64,000 nucleotides of DNA from UBA6107 sp964533735 (lineage in GTDB: Bacteria > Chloroflexota > Anaerolineae > Anaerolineales > Anaerolineaceae), in NCBI GenBank assembly GCA_964533735.1, contig CAZHMD010000001.1, positions 620,001 to 684,000 of the forward strand, in the 5' to 3' direction. Both the position numbers and the translations under genes were made by a program. Positions 30,631-38,725 of this stretch are shown one piece after another. The first letter of the stretch is position 1. Every line of letters begins with the position of its first letter. The notes below the pieces were generated by a model. The model was not told the origin of the DNA. It did not search any database and was given only the letters and a program-made list of their open reading frames with translations.

Positions 30631-30705
30631 TCGGGGAGAAAGGATTTGAACCTTCGACCTCTCGGTCCCGAACCGAGTGCTCTAGCCGGACTGAGCCACT
30701 CCCCG
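30631..30705 (-). tRNA. tRNA-Pro (anticodon CGG)
   Basis: A 75-base tRNA. The acceptor stem is CGGGGAG/CTCCCCG, the anticodon stem CTCGG/CCGAG encloses TTCGGGA with anticodon CGG, and the T arm is GAAGG-TTCAAAT-CCTTT with one G-U pair. The D arm has GGCTCAGTCCGGCTAGAGC. Discriminator base A; CCA is not encoded. It has its own promoter. It is the attachment site of the neighbouring island. Confidence 0.95.
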
Positions 30706-30715
30706 AACGAACGCT

Positions 30716-30745
30716 ATTATACCCCGGTACCCCGCTCTCGGGCAA
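30716..30745 (-). promoter_or_regulatory. Promoter of tRNA-Pro
   Basis: On the minus strand TTGCCC (30745-30740), 18 bases, TATAAT (30721-30716), ending ten bases before the mature 5' end of the tRNA. It sits in the 44-base gap after the histidine kinase gene. Confidence 0.75.
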
Positions 30746-30749
30746 GCGT

Positions 30750-32021
30750 TTACTCCAGAAACACCTTCTGCGCCGCGCTCGCCTGCGCCGCGTTCAGCGG
30801 GATCAAAACCGTAAAGCGGCTGCCCTTCTCCTCCACGCTTTCCACCCAGATCTTGCCGCCGTGCATCTCCACCATCTCCTTGGCGCTTGAAAGCCCCAGC
30901 CCCATCCCCCCGTGCCGCCGCGTCAGGTGCTTTTCCACCTGGTAGAAGCGCTTGAAGATCTTCTTCTGCTCCACCGCCGGAATGCCGATGCCGCTGTCGA
31001 TCACCGCCAGCTTCACGTAGCCCGGCACCTCTTCCGCCGTCACCTTCACCACACCCCCCGCGTTGGTGAAGTTCAGCGCGTTCTTGATCAGGTTGCGCAG
31101 CACCAGTGTGATCTTCTCCGCGTCGCCTTCCACCGCCAGGTTGGGCTGCTTGATCTCGTGCACCAGGCGCACCTTGCGCTCATGCGCGTTCTGCTGGAAG
31201 GACGCCACCAGGTTCTTGATCAGCGGGTCAAAAAGCACGCGTTCACTCTTGAGCTTCTTCATCCCGGCGGTAAACGTGTCCATGTCACCGAATTCATCGA
31301 TCAGGTCTTTCATCCTCGTGGCGCTGCGCGTGATCACTTCAATATCCTGCTTTTGTTCTTCCGTGGCGATCTCATTAATGAAGGAGGTATGCCCCATGAT
31401 CAGCCCCAGCGGTGTGCGCAGTTCGTGGCTTGCAATGGCGATGAAATCGTTTTTCATGTGGTCCAGTTCGATCATCTGCTGGATGGAATTTTCAGACTGC
31501 TGTATCAGGCGGTGATTCTGCAGCGCGCCGGCAGCCTGCGCAGCCAGCACTTCCAGGCACTCAATATCCTGGCTGTTGTAAGCCGCTTCCTTGCCTTTGT
31601 TGAAAACCTCCAGCACCCCCACCGTTTCCCCGCGGTATACAATGGGCACAGCCAGCGCTGAGCGCGCCTTTTGGTCTCTCTCCCACGATGCCGCCTTCGC
31701 TTGTTCCTTCGTCTGCTGCGAGGGATCGTACACCATCAGCCGCCCGGAGGTCATCACCTCGCCGGCCAGGCTCTCGTGCGGGTTGATCTGCGTTTTCTCC
31801 AGCTCCTCCCGCAGGTGGAATGGCGCCGCGGTCACCCGCAGCGTTTTCGTCTCAACATCCTGCGTCACGATGATCGACCATTCACTGTGGGTCAATCCAG
31901 TCGCGGTGTCAAGGATCACTGCCAGCAGGGGTTCAAATTCAAGGCTGGCGCTGAAATTCTTGCATACTTCCAGCAGGTGTTGCTGGTTGTAAAAATTAGC
32001 GGGAGAAACCGGGGTTTTCAT
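30750..32021 (-). CDS. GAF-domain sensor histidine kinase
   Basis: A 423-residue cytoplasmic kinase. A GAF domain (about residues 15-165) precedes a linker helix, the HisKA dimerisation domain with phosphoacceptor H199 in ASHELRTPLG, and a HATPase domain with N box LRNLIKNALNF, G1 box DSGIGIP and G2 box GGMGLGLSSA. There are no membrane segments, so it senses something inside the cell or bound to GAF. No response regulator gene is adjacent; its partner must be elsewhere. AAGGATAAAAC precedes the ATG. Confidence 0.92.
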   Translation of the reverse strand: MKTPVSPANFYNQQHLLEVCKNFSASLEFEPLLAVILDTATGLTHSEWSIIVTQDVETKTLRVTAAPFHLREELEKTQINPHESLAGEVMTSGRLMVYDPSQQTKEQAKAASWERDQKARSALAVPIVYRGETVGVLEVFNKGKEAAYNSQDIECLEVLAAQAAGALQNHRLIQQSENSIQQMIELDHMKNDFIAIASHELRTPLGLIMGHTSFINEIATEEQKQDIEVITRSATRMKDLIDEFGDMDTFTAGMKKLKSERVLFDPLIKNLVASFQQNAHERKVRLVHEIKQPNLAVEGDAEKITLVLRNLIKNALNFTNAGGVVKVTAEEVPGYVKLAVIDSGIGIPAVEQKKIFKRFYQVEKHLTRRHGGMGLGLSSAKEMVEMHGGKIWVESVEEKGSRFTVLIPLNAAQASAAQKVFLE

Positions 32022-32156
32022 GTTTTATCCTTGGTTAGCCGCATTATAGCATGCGGTCAATTGAAAACACTTTACAAAAACTGAGGTTACGGTAGCCCAA
32101 TTCTGTGGTTTAATTACGCCATTAATTAGGCCCGAAAGTTGCAACCAATTATCACT

Positions 32157-32513
32157 ATGGAAACCTGTGTTTTCTGCCAGATCATCGATAAAAAACTCCC
32201 TGCCGAACTCTGGTTTGAAGACGATGACCTGTTCATCATATCCACCATTCAACCCCTCGCCCCTGTTCACCTGCTGGTCATCCCGCGTCAACACATCACC
32301 TCTCTCAACGAAGCCTCTCTTGAAGAAGCCAGCCTCCTGGGCAGGCTCCTCCTCGGTGCGCGTAAAGCTGCTGATCTGGCGGGTGTCTCCGAAGGTTACC
32401 GTACCGTCCTCAACACCGGCGCTGGCGGCGGACAGACGGTCTTCCATCTCCACATTCACATGCTTGCTGGTGGTCCCATCGACCGTTCCCTGCTCACCAA
32501 GGGGCTGCGATGA
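32157..32513 (+). CDS. HIT-family nucleotide hydrolase
   Basis: A 118-residue histidine-triad protein. The catalytic triad is FHLHIHMLAGG near the C-terminus, and the N-terminal CVFCQIIDKKLPA is typical of the Hint/YcfF branch, which hydrolyses AMP-linked phosphoramidates. ATG 32157 is used; an in-frame TTG six codons upstream is possible since neither has a good binding site. The stop codon overlaps the next gene as ATGA, so a soluble HIT protein is co-translated with an envelope lipoprotein gene. Confidence 0.88.
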   Translation: METCVFCQIIDKKLPAELWFEDDDLFIISTIQPLAPVHLLVIPRQHITSLNEASLEEASLLGRLLLGARKAADLAGVSEGYRTVLNTGAGGGQTVFHLHIHMLAGGPIDRSLLTKGLR

Positions 32514-34078
32514 AATCTCCATTACGCCTCACTGTGTTGTTGGCTTTCCTTCTCCTCCTGGTGACTGCCTGCTCACCGGCACTTCAAACTTCCCCAGCCG
32601 CATACCCTTCCTCAACGCCTGTCCCTTTCCAACCCGTTGCAACGGCAACCGTAGCGCAATTAACCCCAACCCCCACTCTTGAAACACCGGTTGTGGTGCC
32701 AACATTCCAACTCAGCAGCGCCTGCGTCCTCACCTCCGAGCAGCGCAGCCGCCTTGAAACCGTTTCCCGCAAGTATTTAGCCGATACTGAACTCGATGCC
32801 CTTTATGTCGCCCAGGATCTCAATTACATGGGGATCAATGCTCAGCCTTCCACCATGTGCGGTCCGCTTGCGGTCACCATCCTGCAGGATGCTGGTCTGG
32901 TGGACCCCAACTATCCGCGCAAAAATTTCTATCTCCTCAATCCCCGCCCGGGGTATGGGGATGGATTTGTTGAAAGCCTCTTCCCCTCGAACCGCTACCA
33001 AAAGATCGTGGAAGAACGCATCATCAAGGAAGTGGATTATCAAGCCGAGCCTCTCTGCCCCGGAGATTTCTTGTACCTGTTTGCTGGCGAAAGCGGCAGT
33101 TTCGAACATATGCTCGTCGTCACCCGCGTGGACGAAGCCGGTCGGGCTTACACCGTCACCAATATTGATTTTCGAATGGGATACAGGATTGAAGAGGTAA
33201 TGCTTTATGACCCTGCCCAGCCTGGTGTCGGTATGTTTACCAATTGGACGAGCAGTCCGCATCCCCAGGTCGGCCGCACTGGTTATGGCGGTTTCTGGCT
33301 GTGGCGGCCGAAAGCTCCCATCCCTGATCCCTCCCCCGCAGCCGCAAATTTGGCGGCTGCCATCAACGCCATCATCGACCAAACCGGCGGCATCTGGCAT
33401 ATTCAATTCAAAGAAGCCGGCGGAGATGCCATCTACTCCCGCCTCGCCGATACTCGCATCTATCCCGCGTCATTCAATAAATTGGCAACAGCGGCTTTGT
33501 TCCTCAATACACTCGAAGACCAGGGCGTTGAGGTCAATGCTGATTATCTCCAGACACAGGGGTTCGGGGGGAGTAGTTTTGATCAACTCCTGCGCGCCTT
33601 GTGGACCAATTCCGGTGAGGGCGCTTCAGAATTATTGCTTAACTGGTTCCCCACATCGATGAACACCAACGATGCCATTCGGGATCTCGGTTATGTGAAC
33701 ACGCTTATTTCCCCGCCTCAGACCACAGCAGCAGAAATTGCCCGCCTTTTGGAAGATCTCTATTCGGGTGAGCTGCTGCAGCCCGCCGCCCGCCAGTTTG
33801 TTCTGGATCTATTTAGCTCTGCCGGGGAAACTCCGCTAACCGCGCTAAAGGACAGCCTTGAACCAGGGGATGTTTTTTACACCAAACATTCATCGATAGT
33901 TGAGGACCATCGTGCGGTGGCTGAGATTGCCATTTTCACCTGGAAAGGAAAGACCTATACGCTTGCCATCAGTGCCTCTCCGGACTTTGGAACTAATGAC
34001 TCGACCACTTATGCGTCACTTGTAACAGGTGTCGAGCAGATCGCCGGCAAGTTAGTTGAATATCTGAAAGAACAATGA
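32510..34078 (+). CDS. Lipoprotein joining a papain-like domain and a beta-lactamase-like serine hydrolase
   Basis: A 522-residue lipoprotein (lipobox VTAC, Cys21) with a Pro/Thr linker. Residues 80-265 resemble a papain-like (C39/NlpC-type) fold: C117 in PSTMCGPLAV, H200 in SFEHMLVV and N218 or D220 give a plausible Cys-His-Asn/Asp triad. Residues 275-520 resemble a class A beta-lactamase/transpeptidase fold, with S321-x-x-K324 in YPASFNKLA, SGEGASE in place of SDN, and TKHSS in the place of KTG. The combination suggests peptidoglycan peptide processing outside the membrane. It overlaps both neighbours by four bases. Confidence 0.65.
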   Translation: MKSPLRLTVLLAFLLLLVTACSPALQTSPAAYPSSTPVPFQPVATATVAQLTPTPTLETPVVVPTFQLSSACVLTSEQRSRLETVSRKYLADTELDALYVAQDLNYMGINAQPSTMCGPLAVTILQDAGLVDPNYPRKNFYLLNPRPGYGDGFVESLFPSNRYQKIVEERIIKEVDYQAEPLCPGDFLYLFAGESGSFEHMLVVTRVDEAGRAYTVTNIDFRMGYRIEEVMLYDPAQPGVGMFTNWTSSPHPQVGRTGYGGFWLWRPKAPIPDPSPAAANLAAAINAIIDQTGGIWHIQFKEAGGDAIYSRLADTRIYPASFNKLATAALFLNTLEDQGVEVNADYLQTQGFGGSSFDQLLRALWTNSGEGASELLLNWFPTSMNTNDAIRDLGYVNTLISPPQTTAAEIARLLEDLYSGELLQPAARQFVLDLFSSAGETPLTALKDSLEPGDVFYTKHSSIVEDHRAVAEIAIFTWKGKTYTLAISASPDFGTNDSTTYASLVTGVEQIAGKLVEYLKEQ

Positions 34079-35649
34079 GAATGAACTTGCAGAGAAAAGC
34101 AGCGCTGAATGGAAGTCAAAACAGCTTGAGAAATAACCTTTTCAAAGTAATTTTTGCATTCTTATTAACGCTTCTCATTCTGAGCGGTTGTGTGCAGCCC
34201 GCCCCTGGCAGTCGTCCGTGGCTGCTCAATTCCAACGCTGAAACCCCCGACACATCGTCAAATCCGGGTGACGTCACCCTGCCCACGCTGCGCCCCCAGG
34301 ATTACGTCTTCCGCACACCCACCCCCGATGCACCCAGGATCCTGCCTACCCTGCGCGCCAACGAGGAACAATACGTCATTCAGCCGGGCGATTACCTTTC
34401 CCTCATCGCCGGACGCTACAACCTGGATGTAAGCACGCTCATTAATGCCAATCCCCAGGTTAATCCCAACTGGGTCGAGATCGGGCAGGTCATCACCATC
34501 CCGGCACCTTCTCCCTCAGCCGACCCTTCCAGTTTCAAGATCATCCCTGATTCCGAACTGGTCTACGGTCCAATGAGTTCCACCCTGGATACGGAATCTT
34601 ACGTGCAGCGCCAAAAAGGCTACCTGGCCGGTTACACCGAATCCATCAATGACCGCACCTTAAGCGGCAGTGCCATCGTCCAGCGCATCGCCTATGAATA
34701 TTCCGTCAACCCGCGCCTGCTGCTCGCCCTGCTGGAATGGCGCTCGGGCTGGGTCACCCGCTCTTCCCCATCTCAATCCAGCCGCGAGTATCCCATGGGG
34801 CTTAACGATGTCAACCGCAAAGGGCTTTACCGTCAGCTGGCATGGGCAGCCAACCAGCTCAACCGTGGTTATTACTCCTGGAAGGCTAACGCCATCAGTT
34901 ACATCGTCTGCAATGATGGCAGCCTGGTGATGCTTTCGCCCACCGTCAATGCCGGCACAGTCGGTGTACAGGTCCTCCTCGCTGCACTGCTTGATCTCAA
35001 AGGCTGGCAGCATGGCGTTTCTGAAAACGGGCTTTATTCAGTTTATTCTTCGCTCTTCGTCATCCCCTTCGACCTCGGCATTGAACCGCTTCTCCCGGCA
35101 AACTTGAGTCAGCCCTTGTTGCTCCTCCCATTTGAAGACGGCAGCACCTGGTCATTCACCGGTGGTCCGCACGCCGGCTGGGGTTCCGGTTCCCCCTGGG
35201 CAGCTGTTGATTTTGCCCCTCCCGGTACCGCCTTTGGCTGTTTCACCTCCGATACCTGGGTCACCGCTGCTGCCGATGGCTTGATCCTGCACGCCAAAGA
35301 TGGCGAGGTTGTTCAGGACCTCGACGGCGACGGTCTGGAACAAACCGGCTGGACCCTCGTCTACATGCATATTGAGAGCCGTGAACGCGTCATCGCGGGC
35401 ACTTATCTCAAAGCCGGCGACCGTATCGGGCACGCTTCCTGCGAAGGCGGCATCTCCAACGGCACTCACTTACACTTCGCCCGCCGCTACAACGGCGAAT
35501 GGATCCCGGCGGTCGGCAATCTCCCCATGGAACTGGGTGGCTGGCAGGTCGCTAGTACCGGCGGAGAATATGAAGGCACCTTCGTACGCAATGGCGCAAT
35601 TGTTTATTCATGGGATGGTCGGACCGATGACAACCAGATCGCACACTAA
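34075..35649 (+). CDS. LysM-M23 lipoprotein, paralogue A
   Basis: A 524-residue envelope lipoprotein (lipobox LSGC, Cys39). A Pro/Thr linker leads to one LysM domain (YVIQPGDYLSLIAGRYN, about residues 99-142), which binds glycan. A helical middle domain (SVNPRLLLALLEWRSGW) looks like a lytic-transglycosylase-type fold without an obvious catalytic Glu. At the end is an M23 metallopeptidase domain with TGGPHAGWG...AVDFAPP (H and D) and the H-x-H of GTHLHFARR. It probably cuts peptidoglycan cross-links. The ATGA overlap with the gene before shows coupled translation. Confidence 0.8.
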   Translation: MRMNLQRKAALNGSQNSLRNNLFKVIFAFLLTLLILSGCVQPAPGSRPWLLNSNAETPDTSSNPGDVTLPTLRPQDYVFRTPTPDAPRILPTLRANEEQYVIQPGDYLSLIAGRYNLDVSTLINANPQVNPNWVEIGQVITIPAPSPSADPSSFKIIPDSELVYGPMSSTLDTESYVQRQKGYLAGYTESINDRTLSGSAIVQRIAYEYSVNPRLLLALLEWRSGWVTRSSPSQSSREYPMGLNDVNRKGLYRQLAWAANQLNRGYYSWKANAISYIVCNDGSLVMLSPTVNAGTVGVQVLLAALLDLKGWQHGVSENGLYSVYSSLFVIPFDLGIEPLLPANLSQPLLLLPFEDGSTWSFTGGPHAGWGSGSPWAAVDFAPPGTAFGCFTSDTWVTAAADGLILHAKDGEVVQDLDGDGLEQTGWTLVYMHIESRERVIAGTYLKAGDRIGHASCEGGISNGTHLHFARRYNGEWIPAVGNLPMELGGWQVASTGGEYEGTFVRNGAIVYSWDGRTDDNQIAH

Positions 35650-37192
35650 GCGCCTTCAGTTACTCCTTGCGCTCGGAATGCTCATTGGTGCTTCCCTGGC
35701 GTGTTCACAGGGTTATATCAGCCCGGTGGAACTGACCGCTACAGCGCAGTTGTTCACCCCCAGCGCCACGGCTGTCACGCCTTCTCCCTCCCCCATCGTT
35801 TACACCGAAACCGCCAGCGCCACCTCCCTGCCCACATTCACCGATGAGCCGCAGATCACAACACCGCGTCCCACGGTCACCATCGACCCGCAAGCTACAC
35901 CCAAGCCGCCCATCCTGTATTACACCCAGGCTGGTGATACCCTCGCATCCATCACCGGGCGTTTTGGCGTCGACGCCAGTCTTATCAATTCCAGTGTTAC
36001 TCTCCCAACCACCGGTTTGATCAGCCCCAACATCCTGCTGGTTATTCCCGATGTCCTCACCGACGTTTTTACCTCTGATTCCTTCATGCCGGATAGTGAA
36101 GTGGTCTTCTCCCCTTCTGCTGTTGGTTTCGATTACGAAACGTACATCAATAATGCCGGCGGATATTTGAGCACTTATGTGGAAGAGATGTGGAACGGTC
36201 CTTTCACCGGCGTACAGATCATCCGCCGCGTGGCTTTGGAAAATTCGATCAACCCTTACCTGCTGCTCGCGCTGCTGGAATACAAGAGTCACTGGGTATT
36301 TGGAGCACCTACCAACCTGGCTGAACTTGAATACCCCATGGGTATGGTGCGCATCGAGGAACGCTACCTTTATGACCAGTTATCCTGGGCAGTAAGCCAG
36401 TTGAACCTCGGCTATTACGGCTGGCGCGCGGGTATCCTCACTGAATTGAAATTCAAGGATGGCTCGATCAAACGCATTGATCCGCAATTGAATGCCGGCA
36501 GCGCCGCCATCCAATACCTTTTTGCGCAGTGGTACGATCCCCTTGAATGGGCTGGCGCCTTGGATGGTCCGGGTAGCATGCCCGCGTTGATGGCAGAGAT
36601 GTTCGGAAATTTCTACATCCGCGCCCAATCAGTTGAGCCGCTTTACCCGACTGATCTTACACAGCCGGAACTGCTCTTGCCCTTCATGGTCGGTCGCCGC
36701 TGGGCATTCACAGGCGGTCCGCACTCAGCCTGGGGACCGGATGGTGCGCTGGCGGCTATCGATTTTGCACCTCCATCTTCCAAATCAGGATGTGTCCTCT
36801 CAAATGAATGGGTGACTGCCATGGCACCTGGAGTGGTTGTGCGTTCAGAGAACGGGGTTGTCATCCTCGACCTTGACGGGGATGGCATTGAACAAACCGG
36901 TTGGAATATCATGTATCTCCACATTGAATCCCGCGCTCGCACTCCAGTTGGCACCAGGGTTGAAACTGGTGATAAAATTGGGCATCCATCTTGCGAAGGC
37001 GGCATTTCCTCCGGAACACATACACATGTCGTGCGCAAATTCAACGGTGAATGGATTCTGGCCGGTGGTCCGCTGCCCTTCACTCTCAGTGGCTGGGTTG
37101 CCGCAAACGGGTCAGAACCATACAAGGGCTCCCTTACCAACGGCTCCGAAGTAGTTACAACATATGACCAGGTTATCATTCGAACCAACTAA
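35627..37192 (+). CDS. LysM-M23 lipoprotein, paralogue B
   Basis: A 521-residue lipoprotein, same order of parts as paralogue A: lipobox SLAC (Cys26), Thr/Pro stalk, LysM (YYTQAGDTLASITGRFG), helical middle (SINPYLLLALLEYKSHW) and M23 domain (TGGPHSAWG...AIDFAPP; GTHTHVVRK). The frame is open far upstream inside paralogue A, but the signal peptide begins at ATG 35627, or possibly ATG 35615. It overlaps paralogue A by 23 bases and C by 29 bases. Confidence 0.8.
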   Translation: MTTRSHTKRLQLLLALGMLIGASLACSQGYISPVELTATAQLFTPSATAVTPSPSPIVYTETASATSLPTFTDEPQITTPRPTVTIDPQATPKPPILYYTQAGDTLASITGRFGVDASLINSSVTLPTTGLISPNILLVIPDVLTDVFTSDSFMPDSEVVFSPSAVGFDYETYINNAGGYLSTYVEEMWNGPFTGVQIIRRVALENSINPYLLLALLEYKSHWVFGAPTNLAELEYPMGMVRIEERYLYDQLSWAVSQLNLGYYGWRAGILTELKFKDGSIKRIDPQLNAGSAAIQYLFAQWYDPLEWAGALDGPGSMPALMAEMFGNFYIRAQSVEPLYPTDLTQPELLLPFMVGRRWAFTGGPHSAWGPDGALAAIDFAPPSSKSGCVLSNEWVTAMAPGVVVRSENGVVILDLDGDGIEQTGWNIMYLHIESRARTPVGTRVETGDKIGHPSCEGGISSGTHTHVVRKFNGEWILAGGPLPFTLSGWVAANGSEPYKGSLTNGSEVVTTYDQVIIRTN

Positions 37193-38699
37193 AATAGAGG
37201 AACGCCAGGGAAAATTCTCTTCACCTACCCGCAATCGAAAATCCATCTGGATTTCTCTTACCCTGGTTCTCGCCATACTCGCATCCTGCACGCCAATTCA
37301 GCCCGCAATCCCTGTCGTCATCAATACTCCGGAACCGACACTAACTCCCGAGCCTGAGATTACGCGTACCCCCATTCCAACCCGCCCGGTGTACGCTCCA
37401 GCAACCATCGTGGATTACATTGCCCAACCGGGAGACACCTTACCTGCGCTGGCGGACCACTTTAACACCACCCCGAATGAGATCCTCGAGGCTAATCCCC
37501 TCATCAATAAAGAAATCACCACATTGGCAGCCGGATTGGAAATGAAGATTCCGATTTATTACAGAGCCTTGTGGGGAAGTCAATTCCAGATCATGCCCGA
37601 TTCGCTTTTTGTCAATGGTCCTGCCCAGGTTGACTTCAACACCGCTGAATTTGTGGATGCGCAGCCTGGATGGTTAAAAGACTACGTCACCATCGCAAGC
37701 GGCAAGGTGCGCCGGGGTGGTGATTTGATCGACTATGTTGCGCTTTCTAATTCCGTCAGTCCGCGGGTGTTGCTCGCCATCGCGGAATACCAGGCTGGTG
37801 CATTGAGCCAACCCCAGCTCGATCCAGACAGGGTGCAGAATCCGCTGGACTATGAGGATCAATTCACCAAGGGGTTTTACCTGCAATTAGTCTGGGCCGC
37901 CAACACTCTCAATAACGGCTATTATGCCTGGCGCAATGGTCGTCTGGATGGCTTTAGCCTCGCAGATGGTACGCTGGAAGCGCCCGACCCCTGGCAAAAT
38001 GCTGCCAGTGTAGCCTTGCATTATTATTATGGGCAGCTCTTCTCCGGTGATGAATACAACCGTGCTATTTACGACGATGGATTCTACAAGACCTATACCA
38101 GTTTGTTCGGTGATCCGTGGGTTAATTTCCAGTCACACATCCCGGGCAACCTTCAGCAGCCTGACCTCGTGCTTCCCTTTGAAGTCGGCAAGAGGTGGAC
38201 TTACACCGGCGGGCCGCATGCCGCTTGGGGCAGCGGAGAACCCCTGGCTGCCATTGATTTTGCTCCGGGTGTACTCACCAGTGGTTGTGTCAAATCTCGC
38301 GAATTCGTGGTCGCCATGGCTGATGGACAGATCGTCCGCAGTGAATCTGCCCTTGCGATCCTCGACCTCGATAAAGACGGTGATGAGCGCACCGGCTGGG
38401 TAATCCTCTATTTGCATCTTGAAGCCCAGATCAATCCGGGTGTACTGGTAAAAACCGGTGATCCCATCGGGCATCCATCCTGTGAGGGAGGATTCGCCAC
38501 CGGAACCCATGTGCATATCGCGCGTAAATACAATGGTGAATGGATTGACGCAGACAGCGCGTTGCCTTTCAACCTGGAAGGCTGGATCGTACGTAATGGT
38601 GCTGCTCCCTACCAGGGAACCCTGGAGCGTTACGGCAGAACCGTCATCGCCAGCGACAAGGGATTTTATGATTCTGTTATCACTGCAGGCGTAAAGTAA
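37164..38699 (+). CDS. LysM-M23 lipoprotein, paralogue C
   Basis: A 511-residue lipoprotein, third of the set: lipobox ILASC (Cys42, after an unusually long basic N-region), Pro/Thr stalk, LysM (YIAQPGDTLPALADHFN), helical middle (SVSPRVLLAIAEYQAGA) and M23 domain (TGGPHAAWG...AIDFAPG; GTHVHIARK). The LysM is more diverged than in A and B. Last of the overlapping series before the SGNH-like lipoprotein. Confidence 0.8.
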   Translation: MTRLSFEPTKIEERQGKFSSPTRNRKSIWISLTLVLAILASCTPIQPAIPVVINTPEPTLTPEPEITRTPIPTRPVYAPATIVDYIAQPGDTLPALADHFNTTPNEILEANPLINKEITTLAAGLEMKIPIYYRALWGSQFQIMPDSLFVNGPAQVDFNTAEFVDAQPGWLKDYVTIASGKVRRGGDLIDYVALSNSVSPRVLLAIAEYQAGALSQPQLDPDRVQNPLDYEDQFTKGFYLQLVWAANTLNNGYYAWRNGRLDGFSLADGTLEAPDPWQNAASVALHYYYGQLFSGDEYNRAIYDDGFYKTYTSLFGDPWVNFQSHIPGNLQQPDLVLPFEVGKRWTYTGGPHAAWGSGEPLAAIDFAPGVLTSGCVKSREFVVAMADGQIVRSESALAILDLDKDGDERTGWVILYLHLEAQINPGVLVKTGDPIGHPSCEGGFATGTHVHIARKYNGEWIDADSALPFNLEGWIVRNGAAPYQGTLERYGRTVIASDKGFYDSVITAGVK

Positions 38700-38725
38700 T
38701 ACTTTTTTGGATAAGGGATTAAACT

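Larger units (their letters stand above)
25710..30705. mobile_element. AT-rich genomic island at tRNA-Pro(CGG)
   Basis: About 5 kb that is clearly richer in A+T than the flanks. It is bounded on the right by a complete tRNA-Pro gene and on the left by a degraded copy of that tRNA's 3' half (25710-25770). Four further partial copies lie at 26572, 30350, 30457 and 30533. tRNA 3' ends are the standard targets of tyrosine integrases, so these repeats look like attachment sites from repeated insertions. The five genes inside are all on the minus strand and unlike their surroundings. No integrase, transposase or phage gene is visible, so it is either a remnant or moved in trans. Confidence 0.65.

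Noticed and set aside
30482..30745. Open reading frame of 87 codons on the minus strand
   Set aside because: It runs through the tRNA-Pro gene, its promoter and the repeats; not a protein gene.
35300..35626. Extended N-terminus for LysM-M23 paralogue B
   Set aside because: The extra part lies inside paralogue A and precedes a normal lipoprotein signal peptide starting at 35627.
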